From: SHXR01 sp046160305 | Lineage (GTDB): Bacteria > Pseudomonadota > Gammaproteobacteria > Burkholderiales > SG8-39 | DNA length: 12,707 nucleotides | Direction of reading: 5' to 3' | NCBI GenBank assembly: GCA_046160305.1 | Contig: JBJXGX010000122.1 | Coordinates: forward strand, 1-12,707 | In this document: in pieces, positions 1 to 6,516 of the stretch | Numbering within the stretch: position 1 is the stretch's first letter | How the letters are laid out: the number at the start of each line of letters is the position of its first letter | Program-made: the position numbers and the translations under genes | Notes under the pieces: generated by a model | The model's input: only the letters and a program-made list of their open reading frames with translations | The model's database searches: none | What the model was told of the DNA's origin: nothing

Positions 1-565
1 CCTGCTCGAGGTACCTCACCATTTCAGTCGCCGCGACCGCCTGGAAATACGCCCGGCGCGTCTCGAACGCAACGTCGAGCACGCGGCTCGACACTTCCAG
101 CTTGGTCTGCTCGAAACGGTGCGCTTCAATCGTTCTGCGCAACGGCATCGTGAGCAGATCGATGATCGGAAACGTCAATGCCCATTCGATCGACTTGCTT
201 TCGCTGTTGCGTACGTTCAAGTACGCGAAATGGGGATTGGTCAGGCGACCGGCCTGAACGAGATCGGCCTCGGCGATGCCCAACTCTTCGTAGGTACTTT
301 GGAGCCCGCGATTGCTGAGCAGCGCGACTTGAACCGCGTCATCGACCGACAGCGGCGCATTCAAACGCTCCCTTATGAAGAGATCCACGCTATTGCCGTC
401 TTTCGACGCGCGAACGATTTTGGCGTTGGTCCCCAGGCGCTCCTGCGCGGTCGCCTCGACCGCGCCGAAGCCGCCGTCTTGCGAAAACGTCGCGCAGCCG
501 GCGAGGACGAGTGCGCCGAAGGCTACGAAAGCTGCGCGCAACGGTATGACACGAATGGATCGCAT
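1..565 (-). CDS. TolC-family outer-membrane efflux lipoprotein, N-terminal part (runs off the left edge)
   Basis: Outer-membrane channel component of a tripartite efflux pump, probably partnered with an RND-type metal or drug pump lying beyond the left edge. The visible 188 residues begin MRSIRVIPLR, then a hydrophobic stretch and a lipobox (LVLAGC, Cys at about residue 24), so it is predicted to be a lipoprotein. Residues about 71-135 (SVDDAVQVALLSNRGLQSTY..., EADLVQAGRLTNPHF) match the first helical repeat of the outer-membrane efflux family, followed by LTFPIIDLLTMP and a long amphipathic helix. The ATG at 565 is chosen because AGGAG lies 9 nt upstream. The start is only 12 nt downstream of the stop of the preceding exported small protein, so the two are probably co-transcribed. 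The substrate cannot be read from this fragment; metal is inferred from the neighbours. Confidence 0.88.
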   Translation of the reverse strand, partial: MRSIRVIPLRAAFVAFGALVLAGCATFSQDGGFGAVEATAQERLGTNAKIVRASKDGNSVDLFIRERLNAPLSVDDAVQVALLSNRGLQSTYEELGIAEADLVQAGRLTNPHFAYLNVRNSESKSIEWALTFPIIDLLTMPLRRTIEAHRFEQTKLEVSSRVLDVAFETRRAYFQAVAATEMVRYLEQ

Positions 566-577
566 CGATGTTTTCTC

Positions 578-937
578 CTAATGCTTGTGGCTTGAATGGC
601 CAGAGCTCGGCGTGCTGACCGGCTGCGGCGGGGCTGGCTCCCCGCTGGTCGCCGTGCTCGATCGTTCCGGAATCGCGGCAGGTTTCGCGGCGCCGGGCGC
701 GCCATCCTTGATGTGTCCGGCGTGTCCACCGAGCCCAAGGACATGATCATTCAGCTCACGCCAGGGGGCGGGCTTTTCGTCCTGGTAGCGTCGATAACTC
801 GCAAACGGCGAGACATATTCAACCGTTGCTGATTTGAGCTTCGAGTCGGTCGGATCGGGTCGACCCTGCGCAATCGCACCGCCGATGACGCCGCTCAACG
901 CAATGACAGATAGAAGCAGTTTGCACTGGATGTTCAT
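578..937 (-). CDS. Small exported His-containing protein of a metal-efflux-type operon
   Basis: A 119-residue protein. It starts MNIQCKLLLSVIALSGVIGG and has a clear signal peptide ending near GAIAQ, so it is predicted to be periplasmic. The middle (VEYVSPFASYRRYQDEKPAPWRELND) resembles small uncharacterised proteins that I recall next to heavy-metal RND efflux genes. The tail is Pro/Ser-rich with scattered His (GGHAGH, GHSSHKH), which could bind metal. The ATG at 937 is preferred over an upstream in-frame start because GAGGAG stands 5 nt before it and the signal peptide then begins at residue 1. It lies between the Cys-rich small protein and the TolC-type gene in one direction. No catalytic motif is visible; a metal chaperone or sensor role is inference. 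Confidence 0.75.
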   Translation of the reverse strand: MNIQCKLLLSVIALSGVIGGAIAQGRPDPTDSKLKSATVEYVSPFASYRRYQDEKPAPWRELNDHVLGLGGHAGHIKDGAPGAAKPAAIPERSSTATSGEPAPPQPVSTPSSGHSSHKH

Positions 938-971
938 GAGACTCCTCGCGGGTGAAGGCACGGACGACCGT

Positions 972-985
972 TGCCCGAGCGGGCA
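972..985. repeat. Perfect inverted repeat in the intergenic leader
   Basis: TGCCCG-AG-CGGGCA is a 6-bp stem with a 2-nt loop, in the 106-nt space between the Cys-rich gene and the small exported gene. It is not followed by a T-run on either strand, so it is not an obvious intrinsic terminator. It may be an mRNA processing or pausing structure, or chance in GC-rich DNA. Confidence 0.3.
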
Positions 986-1043
986 CGAAATCGTTCGGCT
1001 CACAGATCGGGAGGCTGCGGACGCAACCCCCCGTCGCGGCGCT

Positions 1044-1466
1044 CTAGGCGACGCGTGTGGAGCGAGGCGCTAGTGGCGGGCGCTCGAGGGTCGCGGGGAT
1101 TCGACCCTTGAAGTGGCTAAAGTTTGAAAAGGGGCGCGACCGCGAGGCCTCGAGAAAACTGCCAAGCAGAAAAACCGGAGAGGTCATGCCGGCGGCGGTG
1201 CAGCACGCGGCACAGACGCTGCAGTGGCAGTCCCAGCAGCCGGGGTCATCGGCAGCGTGAGGAGCCGATTCGTTGCTCGGTTGCTCGCCGCCACCCGAGG
1301 CGTCCGGCAGCGGGGCGTTGTGGTGAGCGCTATGCCCTTGAAGCGCCTCCGGTGCATGCATCGCATCGCCATGCCCACCGCAAAAGATCATTCGCGCCGC
1401 GGCGAATCCCTTGAGCGGGATCGCAAGCAGCAGCAAGCAGAGAATGACCGATTTCAAATACCGCAC
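1044..1466 (-). CDS. CzcI/DUF2946-like small exported Cys/His-rich protein
   Basis: A 140-residue protein. A hydrophobic N-terminus (VRYLKSVILCLLLLAIPLKG) looks like a signal peptide ending around FAAA. It is followed by a His-rich linker (HAPEALQGHSAHHNA) and a tight cysteine cluster (GCWDCHCSVCAACC, about residues 85-98). The C-terminus carries LERPPLAP, similar to the ERPPR-like tails of small proteins at the head of czc/cus-type metal efflux operons. The GTG at 1466 is chosen because GAGGAAC lies just upstream with a 6-7 nt gap; an ATG at 1532 would add 22 residues before the signal peptide. It is the first gene of the leftward operon that continues into the TolC-type gene. A periplasmic metal-binding or regulatory role is inferred from family context, not shown. 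Confidence 0.68.
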   Translation of the reverse strand: MRYLKSVILCLLLLAIPLKGFAAARMIFCGGHGDAMHAPEALQGHSAHHNAPLPDASGGGEQPSNESAPHAADDPGCWDCHCSVCAACCTAAGMTSPVFLLGSFLEASRSRPFSNFSHFKGRIPATLERPPLAPRSTRVA

Positions 1467-1493
1467 GCGGGGTTCCTCGAATACTGGCAACCG

Positions 1494-1522
1494 ATGATAC
1501 CGCTTTGGCAGGCAAATGTTGA
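1494..1522 (-). promoter_or_regulatory. Candidate sigma70-like promoter for the metal-efflux-type operon
   Basis: On the minus strand TCAACA (1522-1517) is separated by 17 nt from TATCAT (1499-1494). The -10 matches the consensus at 5 of 6 positions and the -35 at 4 of 6. Transcription would start near 1487, about 20 nt before the GTG at 1466. It overlaps the upstream end of the broken response-regulator piece on the other strand. Confidence 0.35.
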
Positions 1523-1534
1523 GCTTCGCCATGC

Positions 1535-1672
1535 ATGGGTCGCCCGACCGACGGCTTTCATCTTGCAGAAACTGGCGAGTACCTGCCGGTGATTCTCGAT
1601 GTGATGACGCCTGGGTTGGATGGCTGGACTGTGCGGCGAGCGCTGTGCCGCTCGAAAGAAACGCCGGGGTGA
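1535..1672 (+). pseudogene. Remnant of an OmpR-family response regulator receiver domain
   Basis: In one plus-strand frame the DNA reads DGFHLAETGEYLPVILDVMT followed by PGLDGWTVRRALCRSKETPG and TGA at 1670-1672. This is the central receiver segment of CusR/CzcR/OmpR-type regulators, including the expected phospho-acceptor Asp in ILDVMxPG and the LDGW motif. The N-terminal part (before DGF) and everything after KETP, including the DNA-binding domain, are missing. An in-frame ATG at 1535 exists, but about 45 residues cannot form a receiver fold. It diverges from the metal-efflux-type operon, the usual place for its cognate regulator, so it is probably the decayed two-component regulator of that operon. 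Confidence 0.7.
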
Positions 1673-1821
1673 TGAAAAAAGATCGATCCGTGATAGTCCC
1701 GTGAGGAACGTTGGCTAACTTCTCTCTCCCTCTGTGCGGGACCCGGTGGGCGATCAAGCGCCGCGCGTGAAGCGTTTGGCGCGACTCGAATGCGACGGCA
1801 TCTCAATCTTCAGGCGGCACG

Positions 1822-2043
1822 ATGAAACGCCTGATTATCCTGGCATTCACGAGCTTAATTGGCGCAACCTCTTTCACGGCGAACGCGGGGCGCGACGAAT
1901 CGCAGATCATGGCGTCGCACCGCCAGCATGAAGCCGTCGTGGCAGAGCGCGCTGCAAAACAGAACGCCCAGCGGCCAATCGACGAGCAGGCTCGGATCGT
2001 GATCGTGGGACGGGACCGCGTGCCGCTGCGCCAATCGCTATAG
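1822..2043 (+). CDS. Small exported protein of unknown function
   Basis: A 73-residue ORF. It starts MKRLIILAFTSLIGATSFTA with a convincing signal peptide (cleavage probably after ANA). A charged, Ala/Gln/Arg-rich mature part follows (HRQHEAVVAERAAKQNAQRP) and looks helical. It ends VGRDRVPLRQSL. Ribosome binding is weak (AGG in CAGGCGGCACG before the ATG). I do not recognise a family. It resembles short periplasmic proteins found near metal-resistance genes, but that is inference from position. The clear signal peptide is the main reason for calling it real. Confidence 0.55.
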   Translation: MKRLIILAFTSLIGATSFTANAGRDESQIMASHRQHEAVVAERAAKQNAQRPIDEQARIVIVGRDRVPLRQSL

Positions 2044-2309
2044 CGCAGTCCGTATCCCGCGGAGGAACATCGACGCGGCGGTGCTGCACAGTCACTTATC
2101 GCGGGCGGATGCGTAGTCGGTGCATCTCAGATTCGTCGCGCCGCGCTAATTGCCGATGTTCGAGCGGGCGACGGATGTCGCATTGCAGAGGTTGTCACAG
2201 CGGTTGTCATCCTTTCCGATGTCGTGGCCAGACCGAATTCCACAATGCATCGGGTGATCGTCGATGAGCACTGCAGGCTGCCGGCCGGCTAGGTCGCGCG
2301 ATGCGCTGC
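2044..2309. other. Intergenic stretch without a recognisable gene
   Basis: No ORF here carries a recognisable motif on either strand. The only pattern seen is a direct repeat GGTTGTCA at 2190-2197 and 2202-2209 (12-bp period). The stretch leads into the MerR-type promoter at 2310. Confidence 0.6.
2190..2209. repeat. Short direct repeat GGTTGTCA x2
   Basis: Two perfect 8-bp copies start 12 bp apart. Tandem half-sites about one helical turn apart are the usual layout for OmpR-family regulators, and a broken regulator of that family lies about 520 bp away. The link is speculative. Confidence 0.3.
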
Positions 2310-2340
2310 TTGACTTGTGCGTAACGCACATCTTTAGGCT
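2310..2340 (+). promoter_or_regulatory. MerR-type promoter/operator before the broken merR-like gene
   Basis: TTGACT (2310-2315) is followed by a perfect 7-1-7 dyad TGTGCGT-A-ACGCACA (2316-2330) and then TAGGCT (2335-2340). The spacer is 19 bp. MerR-family activators are known to act on promoters with overlong 19-20 bp spacers and a dyad between -35 and -10. The mer operon promoter has the same order: TTGACT, dyad directly after it, a few bases, then the -10. A 17-bp spacing to TTTAGG (2333-2338) is also possible but matches less well. Transcription would run toward the MerR-like reading frame at 2411. Confidence 0.6.
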
Positions 2341-2410
2341 TCGAATAGCTGCCGGGTATCAGCCGACCTCGTTGGAATCCGGACGGCGAGAGCGCCGAGG
2401 AGCCGACCAG

Positions 2411-2563
2411 ATGAAAGTCACGGACGTCGCGCGTGCAACGGGGACGAGTCCCCATGCGGTGCGCTACTACGTGCGCCTTGGCTTAATACAACCCAGTCGT
2501 CGCGAGGCAAACGGCTACCGGGAATTTCATGCATCGAATCTCGCACGGATCGCCTTCATCCGC
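2411..2563 (+). pseudogene. Truncated MerR-family transcriptional regulator (DNA-binding domain only)
   Basis: The frame from the ATG at 2411 begins MKVTDVARATGTSPHAVRYY and continues VRLGLIQPSRREANGYREF, then LARIAFIR. This is the winged helix-turn-helix of the MerR family, with the typical AVRYYxRxGLI and NGYREF wing. Family likeness stops after about residue 51 (near 2563). The open frame continues to 2713 with unrelated Arg/Ser-rich sequence, and the coiled coil and effector-binding part are absent. The type of N-terminus suits the general metal/redox MerR group rather than B12-dependent LitR/CarH light regulators, which begin differently. As it stands it could at most make a DNA-binding fragment without a dimerisation helix. 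The break marks the joint with the mobile-element debris that follows. Confidence 0.75.
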
Positions 2564-2747
2564 ACGGGAAACCGGGGTCGATCACAGTCACACCTCCGAC
2601 TTCACTGCGTTTTACCTTCAAGCTCCCGCGGAGCAGCCTACCCGCCGTTCGTGGAGCTAGTGGAACGCCTCCTCCAGAAGGGCCATATGGGCAACCGAGT
2701 AATCCCGGCATAGGTGCCAGGTCTTGCGATATCGCAATCCCACATAG
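2564..2747. other. Junction debris between the MerR piece and the Rhs piece
   Basis: This stretch is open in the MerR frame up to 2713, but the translation has no family likeness. On the minus strand it is also open (ending SEVGGVTVIDPGFPCG near 2556), with no recognisable domain. It holds the palindrome at 2724-2737. It is probably rearranged non-coding or transposon-derived DNA. Confidence 0.45.
2724..2737. repeat. Perfect 14-bp palindrome TTGCGATATCGCAA
   Basis: The sequence is its own reverse complement with no spacer. It lies 10 bp before the point where Rhs-like coding resumes (about 2748), so it may mark a recombination or insertion joint, or be an operator-like site left from lost DNA. 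Confidence 0.4.
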
Positions 2748-3852
2748 ATCATCGATCCACTCGGGCGGGTGACCGACATCAGCTTCGATGCCACCTGGAA
2801 CAAACCCACCAGCATCACCCACTATCTGGATGGCCGACCGATCGTCAACCGCATGGACTACGACCCGGCCAACGGCAATCTCACCCGGCTCACCGATGTG
2901 CTGGGCAACGAGACGCGTATGACCTATAACGCCCGGGGCCAAATCGCCTCGATTCCGAACGTCGCGCTCAATCAGACCACCACCCTCAGTGACAACGAAG
3001 CCGGGGATCTCATTGTGATCCGCGATCCGCTGGGCAATGAATCGCGCATGGCGGTCGATGCGTTGGGCCGCACCACCGGCAGCGTCGATTCGCGCGGCTT
3101 TGAGACCAAGAGCGAGTACGACACGATCGATCAGCTGACCCGCATGACCGATGCCAACCTTGGCATTACCCAACTCAACGTCGATGGCAGGCGCGACCTG
3201 CGCGCGGTGGTCAATCCCTTGGGCCAGCCGATCGAGTCCTACGAGTACGATCCCCTGCATCGTCTCACCAAGAGAATCGATGCCCTGCTGAAAGAAGAGA
3301 CCTACGGTTACGACGCCAACGGCAATCTCATCACGGTCCGCGACCGCAAGGGTCAGCAACATACCTTCAGCTACGACGAGCGGGATCAGGTAATTCAAAG
3401 CGATTTCGCCGGCGCCACCCAAACCCGGCGCTTCGATGCGCAGGGCCGGCTGATTGAGGTGCGCGAGGCCGACTCGGGCGTGCAGATCGAGTACGACACG
3501 GTCAACCGCCCGATCCGCTTCATCACCGATGCGCCCGGGGTGCGCAGCGAACTGATCGCCGAATTCGATGCCTTGGATCGCAGAATCAAGCGCACCGTGC
3601 TGGTGAACGGCCAGCTTACCGAGGAGACGAGCTTCGGTTACGACGATGCCAATCGCTTGATCAGCCAGACGCATCGTGCGCCGGGTGTGGGCCAAAGCAT
3701 CGCGCAGACCATCACCTAGGTGTGGGACAACGGCAACCGCCTCACCGAGAAGACGCTGCCCAACGGCATCAAGCAGACCTTCGGCTACGACGCGCGAGCC
3801 GGCTCACCGAGCTTCGCTACACCAAGACCGATGACACGCCGATCGAGACCAT
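2748..3852 (+). pseudogene. Rhs/YD-repeat protein fragment, broken
   Basis: The frame reads IDPLGRVTDISFDATWNK and then many YD-type repeats (YDPANGNLTRLTD, YDPLHRLTKRID, YGYDANGNLITVRD, FSYDERDQVIQSD, FGYDDANRLISQT), typical of the shell of Rhs/tRNA-NUC-WapA-type secreted polymorphic toxins. It covers only an internal part: there is no N-terminal PAAR/VgrG-binding region, no RHS core end and no C-terminal toxin. A TAG at 3717-3719 sits where relatives usually have Tyr before a TrpAsp pair, so a TAC-to-TAG change is likely. After it, WDNGNRLTEKTLPNGIKQTF follows in the same frame. A one-base loss near 3795-3797 moves the reading to RLTELRYTKTDDTPIETM, and likeness ends near 3852. The repeats also show in the DNA (GCTGGGCAACGAGAC near 2903 and GCTGGGCAATGAATC near 3030). 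Confidence 0.85.
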
Positions 3853-4034
3853 GAGGATGTCGGGGTCAGGGCGACGTTTCTTTGCACGATCGAAGTAGGA
3901 GCGTATTGGGTGCGCGTTCACGGTTATTCCTTCTTTTCGCCCACAAAGTTTTGGCGAAACGCAGAACTTGACCAGTTCTAACCACCTGCTCTGGTCGGTT
4001 GCCTTTGCCTCGCCCCTCGCGTCGCGAATCCAGT
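3853..4034. other. Spacer downstream of crtB without a recognisable gene
   Basis: Between the end of the Rhs piece and the crtB stop no convincing gene is seen. It contains an inverted repeat AGAACT-TGACC-AGTTCT (3963-3979) that has no adjoining T-run, so I see no clear intrinsic terminator for the carotenoid operon. The GGGGTCAGGGCGAC near 3860 recalls sequences often seen beside REP/RAYT-type elements, but that is memory-based inference. Confidence 0.4.
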
Positions 4035-4997
4035 CTATGTTCGCGTCCACAACCCGGTTCGTGGGAGGTCTCGACCGCGATTCGGGTCGACTTGCGCACG
4101 CAACGCATCGAGGCCACCAAGGGCTGCGAACACGACCTTGCGCGGGCCTCCGACGCGCACCCGCTCATCCCACGCACCGGGCCCGCGACTGACGACGTCG
4201 ATGCCGATCGCGCGATAGATGCGCAACGCCGCCGCGATGGCCCATGCTGAGCGCCACGGCAAGTGCGCCAATCCCACCTGCGCCGAACGGTAGTAGCGAT
4301 CTGCTTCGGCAAGCAGTTGGCGCGTGACGCCGGCGATGCGCGGTCGCATTGCGCGCTCGGTCATCGCGTTTTCGGCAACGCCCGCCGCGGCTAGCCAGGA
4401 GCGCGGCAGGTAGACGCGATCGACACGCGCATCCTCGATGACATCGCGCGCGATATTCGTCAGCTGAAACGCGATGCCAAGATCGCAGGCACGGTCTAGC
4501 GTGCGTTGTTCGGTCGCACCCATCACCATTGACATCATGATGCCGACCACGCCCGCAACGTGATAACAATAGACCAGCGTCTCCTCGAGCGTCTCGTAGC
4601 GTCGGCCGGCCACGTCCATCGCAAAACCCTCAAGAAGTTCCAGGGGATAACGACTTGGGATCGCGTGCATCGACACGACGCGCTGAAACGCGACGAAGAC
4701 CGGATCCGTCACGGCTTCCATTGCCAACGCGCGTGCGGTCTCGCGCCGCAAGGTTGCCAGGCGCTCTGCGGGTGAGTCCGCAAGATCGTTTGCCATGCGT
4801 CCCGGCGAGGGGTCCGATGCTGCGGGCGGGCGAAAACCGAGCACCTGCCCGTCAATCACGTCATCGCAATGGCGGCACCACGCGTAGAGCATATAAACGG
4901 ATTCGCGCGTGCGCCGATCGAAGAGCCGGGCCGCCGCGCCAAAGCTCTTCGATCCGCGCGAGAGTGCATCGTGGCTTGCTGCAACGACGCTATCCAT
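4035..4997 (-). CDS. crtB: Phytoene synthase CrtB
   Basis: Joins two GGPP molecules head to head, via prephytoene diphosphate, to make 15-cis-phytoene, the first committed carotenoid. The 320-residue protein has both Asp-rich diphosphate/Mg2+ sites: DDVID at 45-49 inside YAWCRHCDDVID, and NIARDVIED at 181-189 inside FQLTNIARDVIED. It also has the GSKSF near the N-terminus, CYHVAGVVG at 144-152 and DRVYLPRSW around 193-201. Length and C-terminus (LWTRT) fit the Pantoea-type CrtB (about 309 aa). The ATG at 4997 overlaps the crtI stop by 8 nt (ATGGATAG), so translation is probably coupled. An upstream in-frame ATG at 5042 would add an unrelated Arg-rich extension. It is the last gene of the operon. 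Confidence 0.97.
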   Translation of the reverse strand: MDSVVAASHDALSRGSKSFGAAARLFDRRTRESVYMLYAWCRHCDDVIDGQVLGFRPPAASDPSPGRMANDLADSPAERLATLRRETARALAMEAVTDPVFVAFQRVVSMHAIPSRYPLELLEGFAMDVAGRRYETLEETLVYCYHVAGVVGIMMSMVMGATEQRTLDRACDLGIAFQLTNIARDVIEDARVDRVYLPRSWLAAAGVAENAMTERAMRPRIAGVTRQLLAEADRYYRSAQVGLAHLPWRSAWAIAAALRIYRAIGIDVVSRGPGAWDERVRVGGPRKVVFAALGGLDALRAQVDPNRGRDLPRTGLWTRT

Positions 4998-6516
4998 AGG
5001 GCTGCTCCATGCGTCCCTGCGCCAGCGCCGAGCGAGCATCATCGATCATGAGCCGGGCCGTTGCTTTCGCCGAGCCGACCACACCGGGGATCCCCGCGCC
5101 CGGATGCGTGCCAGCGCCGACCAGATAGAGGTTGTCGAGCACGGCATCGCGATTGTGTGGCCGAAACCATGCGCTTTGCGTGAGGATCGGCTCCACCGAG
5201 AACGCCGAGCCATGGTGAGCATTCAACACATCGCGGAAATCGAACGGCGTGAGGATGCGACACGTGACGAGGTCGCGGTGCAGATTCGGGATGCAGTGCG
5301 CTTCCAGATACGCGAGGATGCGGTCACGGTAGCGTATGCCTTCGACTTCCCAATCGATCGGCGCGCGTCCAAGATGCGGTACCGGCGAGAGCACGTAATA
5401 CGCGCTGTGTCCGGACGGCGCCAGGGAACTATCCGACACCGATGGCGCGTGCAAATAGAGTGAGAAGTCCTCAGGAAGGCGCGGACCTGAAAAAATCTCG
5501 CGGATCAGCTCGCGATAGCGTGGACCGAACAGTATCGTGTGATGTTGCATGCCCGCAGGCGGCGCCCCACGCAGGCCGAAATAGATCACAAAGAGCGACA
5601 TGCTATGCCGCATGCCCGCCAATCGCTTGCCCTCCCGCACACCGCGCGGATGATCCGCGAGAAGTTTGCCGTACGTATGCACGACGTCGGCGTTGCTCGC
5701 CACCATGTCGAACTCGCCTTGCCAACCATCCACGGTCGCCAACCCGGTGACTCGATCGCCGCGGGTGAGGATGCGTGTTACCGGCGCGCCAAGGGTCAGT
5801 CGCCCACCAAGATCGACAAAGAGTCGCACCAGCGCGCGTATCAACGCGCCGGTTCCGCCGCGCGGAAAGAACACGCCCCACGTGCGTTCGAGCGCGTGGA
5901 TCAAAGCGTAGATTGCCGAGCTGGCGAACGGATTGCCACCCACCAACAGCGAATGAAAACTGAACGCCTGGCGCAGTTGGTCGTCGCGCAAAAATTTGGC
6001 AACCATTGCGTACACGCTGCGCTGGCTTTGCAGTTTCATGAGCTGCGGGGCGACGCGGACCATGCTCCAGAAATTGAGGAACGGGACGTGCCCGAGCTTC
6101 ACATAGCCTTCCTGAAAAACTGCCTCGGAGTAAGCGAGGAACCGTCGATAGCCTGCGACATCGGCCGGTGACTTCACGGCGATCTGCCGATCGAGCTTTG
6201 CTTGATCGTTCGTGTAGTCGAACTGGTAGCCATCTTCCCAACGCAACTGGTAAAGCGGATCGATCGGCAGCAGCTCGACGTAGTCCGCCATCCGCTTTCC
6301 GGCTAGCGTGAACAGCTCTTCAAGGGCGGTCGGATCGGTGATCACCGTCGGACCGCCGTCGAAAGTGAAGCCGTCGTCCTCATAGACGTATGCACGACCC
6401 CCCGGCTTGTCGCGGCCCTCGATCAGTAAGGTCTCGATGCCGCTCGCCTGCAACCGAATCGCGAGCGCGAGTCCGCCAAACCCGGCACCGATGACCGCAG
6501 CGCGGGTCGCCGTCAC
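4990..6516 (-). CDS. crtI: Phytoene desaturase CrtI (lycopene-forming type)
   Basis: FAD-dependent desaturase and isomerase that turns 15-cis-phytoene into all-trans-lycopene in the inner membrane. The 508 residues carry the N-terminal dinucleotide fold AAVIGAGFGGLALAIRL (GxGxxG at 10-15), the ribose-binding Glu in LLIEGRDKPGGRAY, and the family's FDGGPTVITDP. The C-terminal FAD motif GAGTHPGAGIPGVVGSAKA starts at about 467. Length suits bacterial CrtI (about 490-510). That it makes lycopene rather than neurosporene is inferred from the lycopene cyclase next door. It starts with GTG at 6516, whose GTGA overlaps the crtY stop by 4 nt. Confidence 0.97.
   Translation of the reverse strand: MTATRAAVIGAGFGGLALAIRLQASGIETLLIEGRDKPGGRAYVYEDDGFTFDGGPTVITDPTALEELFTLAGKRMADYVELLPIDPLYQLRWEDGYQFDYTNDQAKLDRQIAVKSPADVAGYRRFLAYSEAVFQEGYVKLGHVPFLNFWSMVRVAPQLMKLQSQRSVYAMVAKFLRDDQLRQAFSFHSLLVGGNPFASSAIYALIHALERTWGVFFPRGGTGALIRALVRLFVDLGGRLTLGAPVTRILTRGDRVTGLATVDGWQGEFDMVASNADVVHTYGKLLADHPRGVREGKRLAGMRHSMSLFVIYFGLRGAPPAGMQHHTILFGPRYRELIREIFSGPRLPEDFSLYLHAPSVSDSSLAPSGHSAYYVLSPVPHLGRAPIDWEVEGIRYRDRILAYLEAHCIPNLHRDLVTCRILTPFDFRDVLNAHHGSAFSVEPILTQSAWFRPHNRDAVLDNLYLVGAGTHPGAGIPGVVGSAKATARLMIDDARSALAQGRMEQPYG

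Noticed and set aside
119..595. Plus-strand open frame of 158 codons
   Set aside because: It lies opposite the well-supported TolC-type lipoprotein, which has a lipobox and a Shine-Dalgarno; no motif is seen in the plus frame.
2411..2563. MerR fragment as a LitR/CarH-type light regulator of the crt operon
   Set aside because: The N-terminus differs from the LitR/CarH type, no B12-binding domain is present, and it is 1.5 kb beyond the distal end of the operon.
2556..3695. Long minus-strand open frame (379 codons)
   Set aside because: It is the antisense of the Rhs YD-repeat fragment; GC-rich repeats keep the opposite frame open, and the protein shows no known domain.
3963..3979. Inverted repeat after crtB as a transcription terminator
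   Set aside because: The stem is only 6 bp, contains few GC pairs and has no following T-run on either strand.
3866..4312. Minus-strand open frame overlapping the end of crtB
   Set aside because: Most of it overlaps crtB in another frame, and the remainder shows no domain or ribosome binding site.
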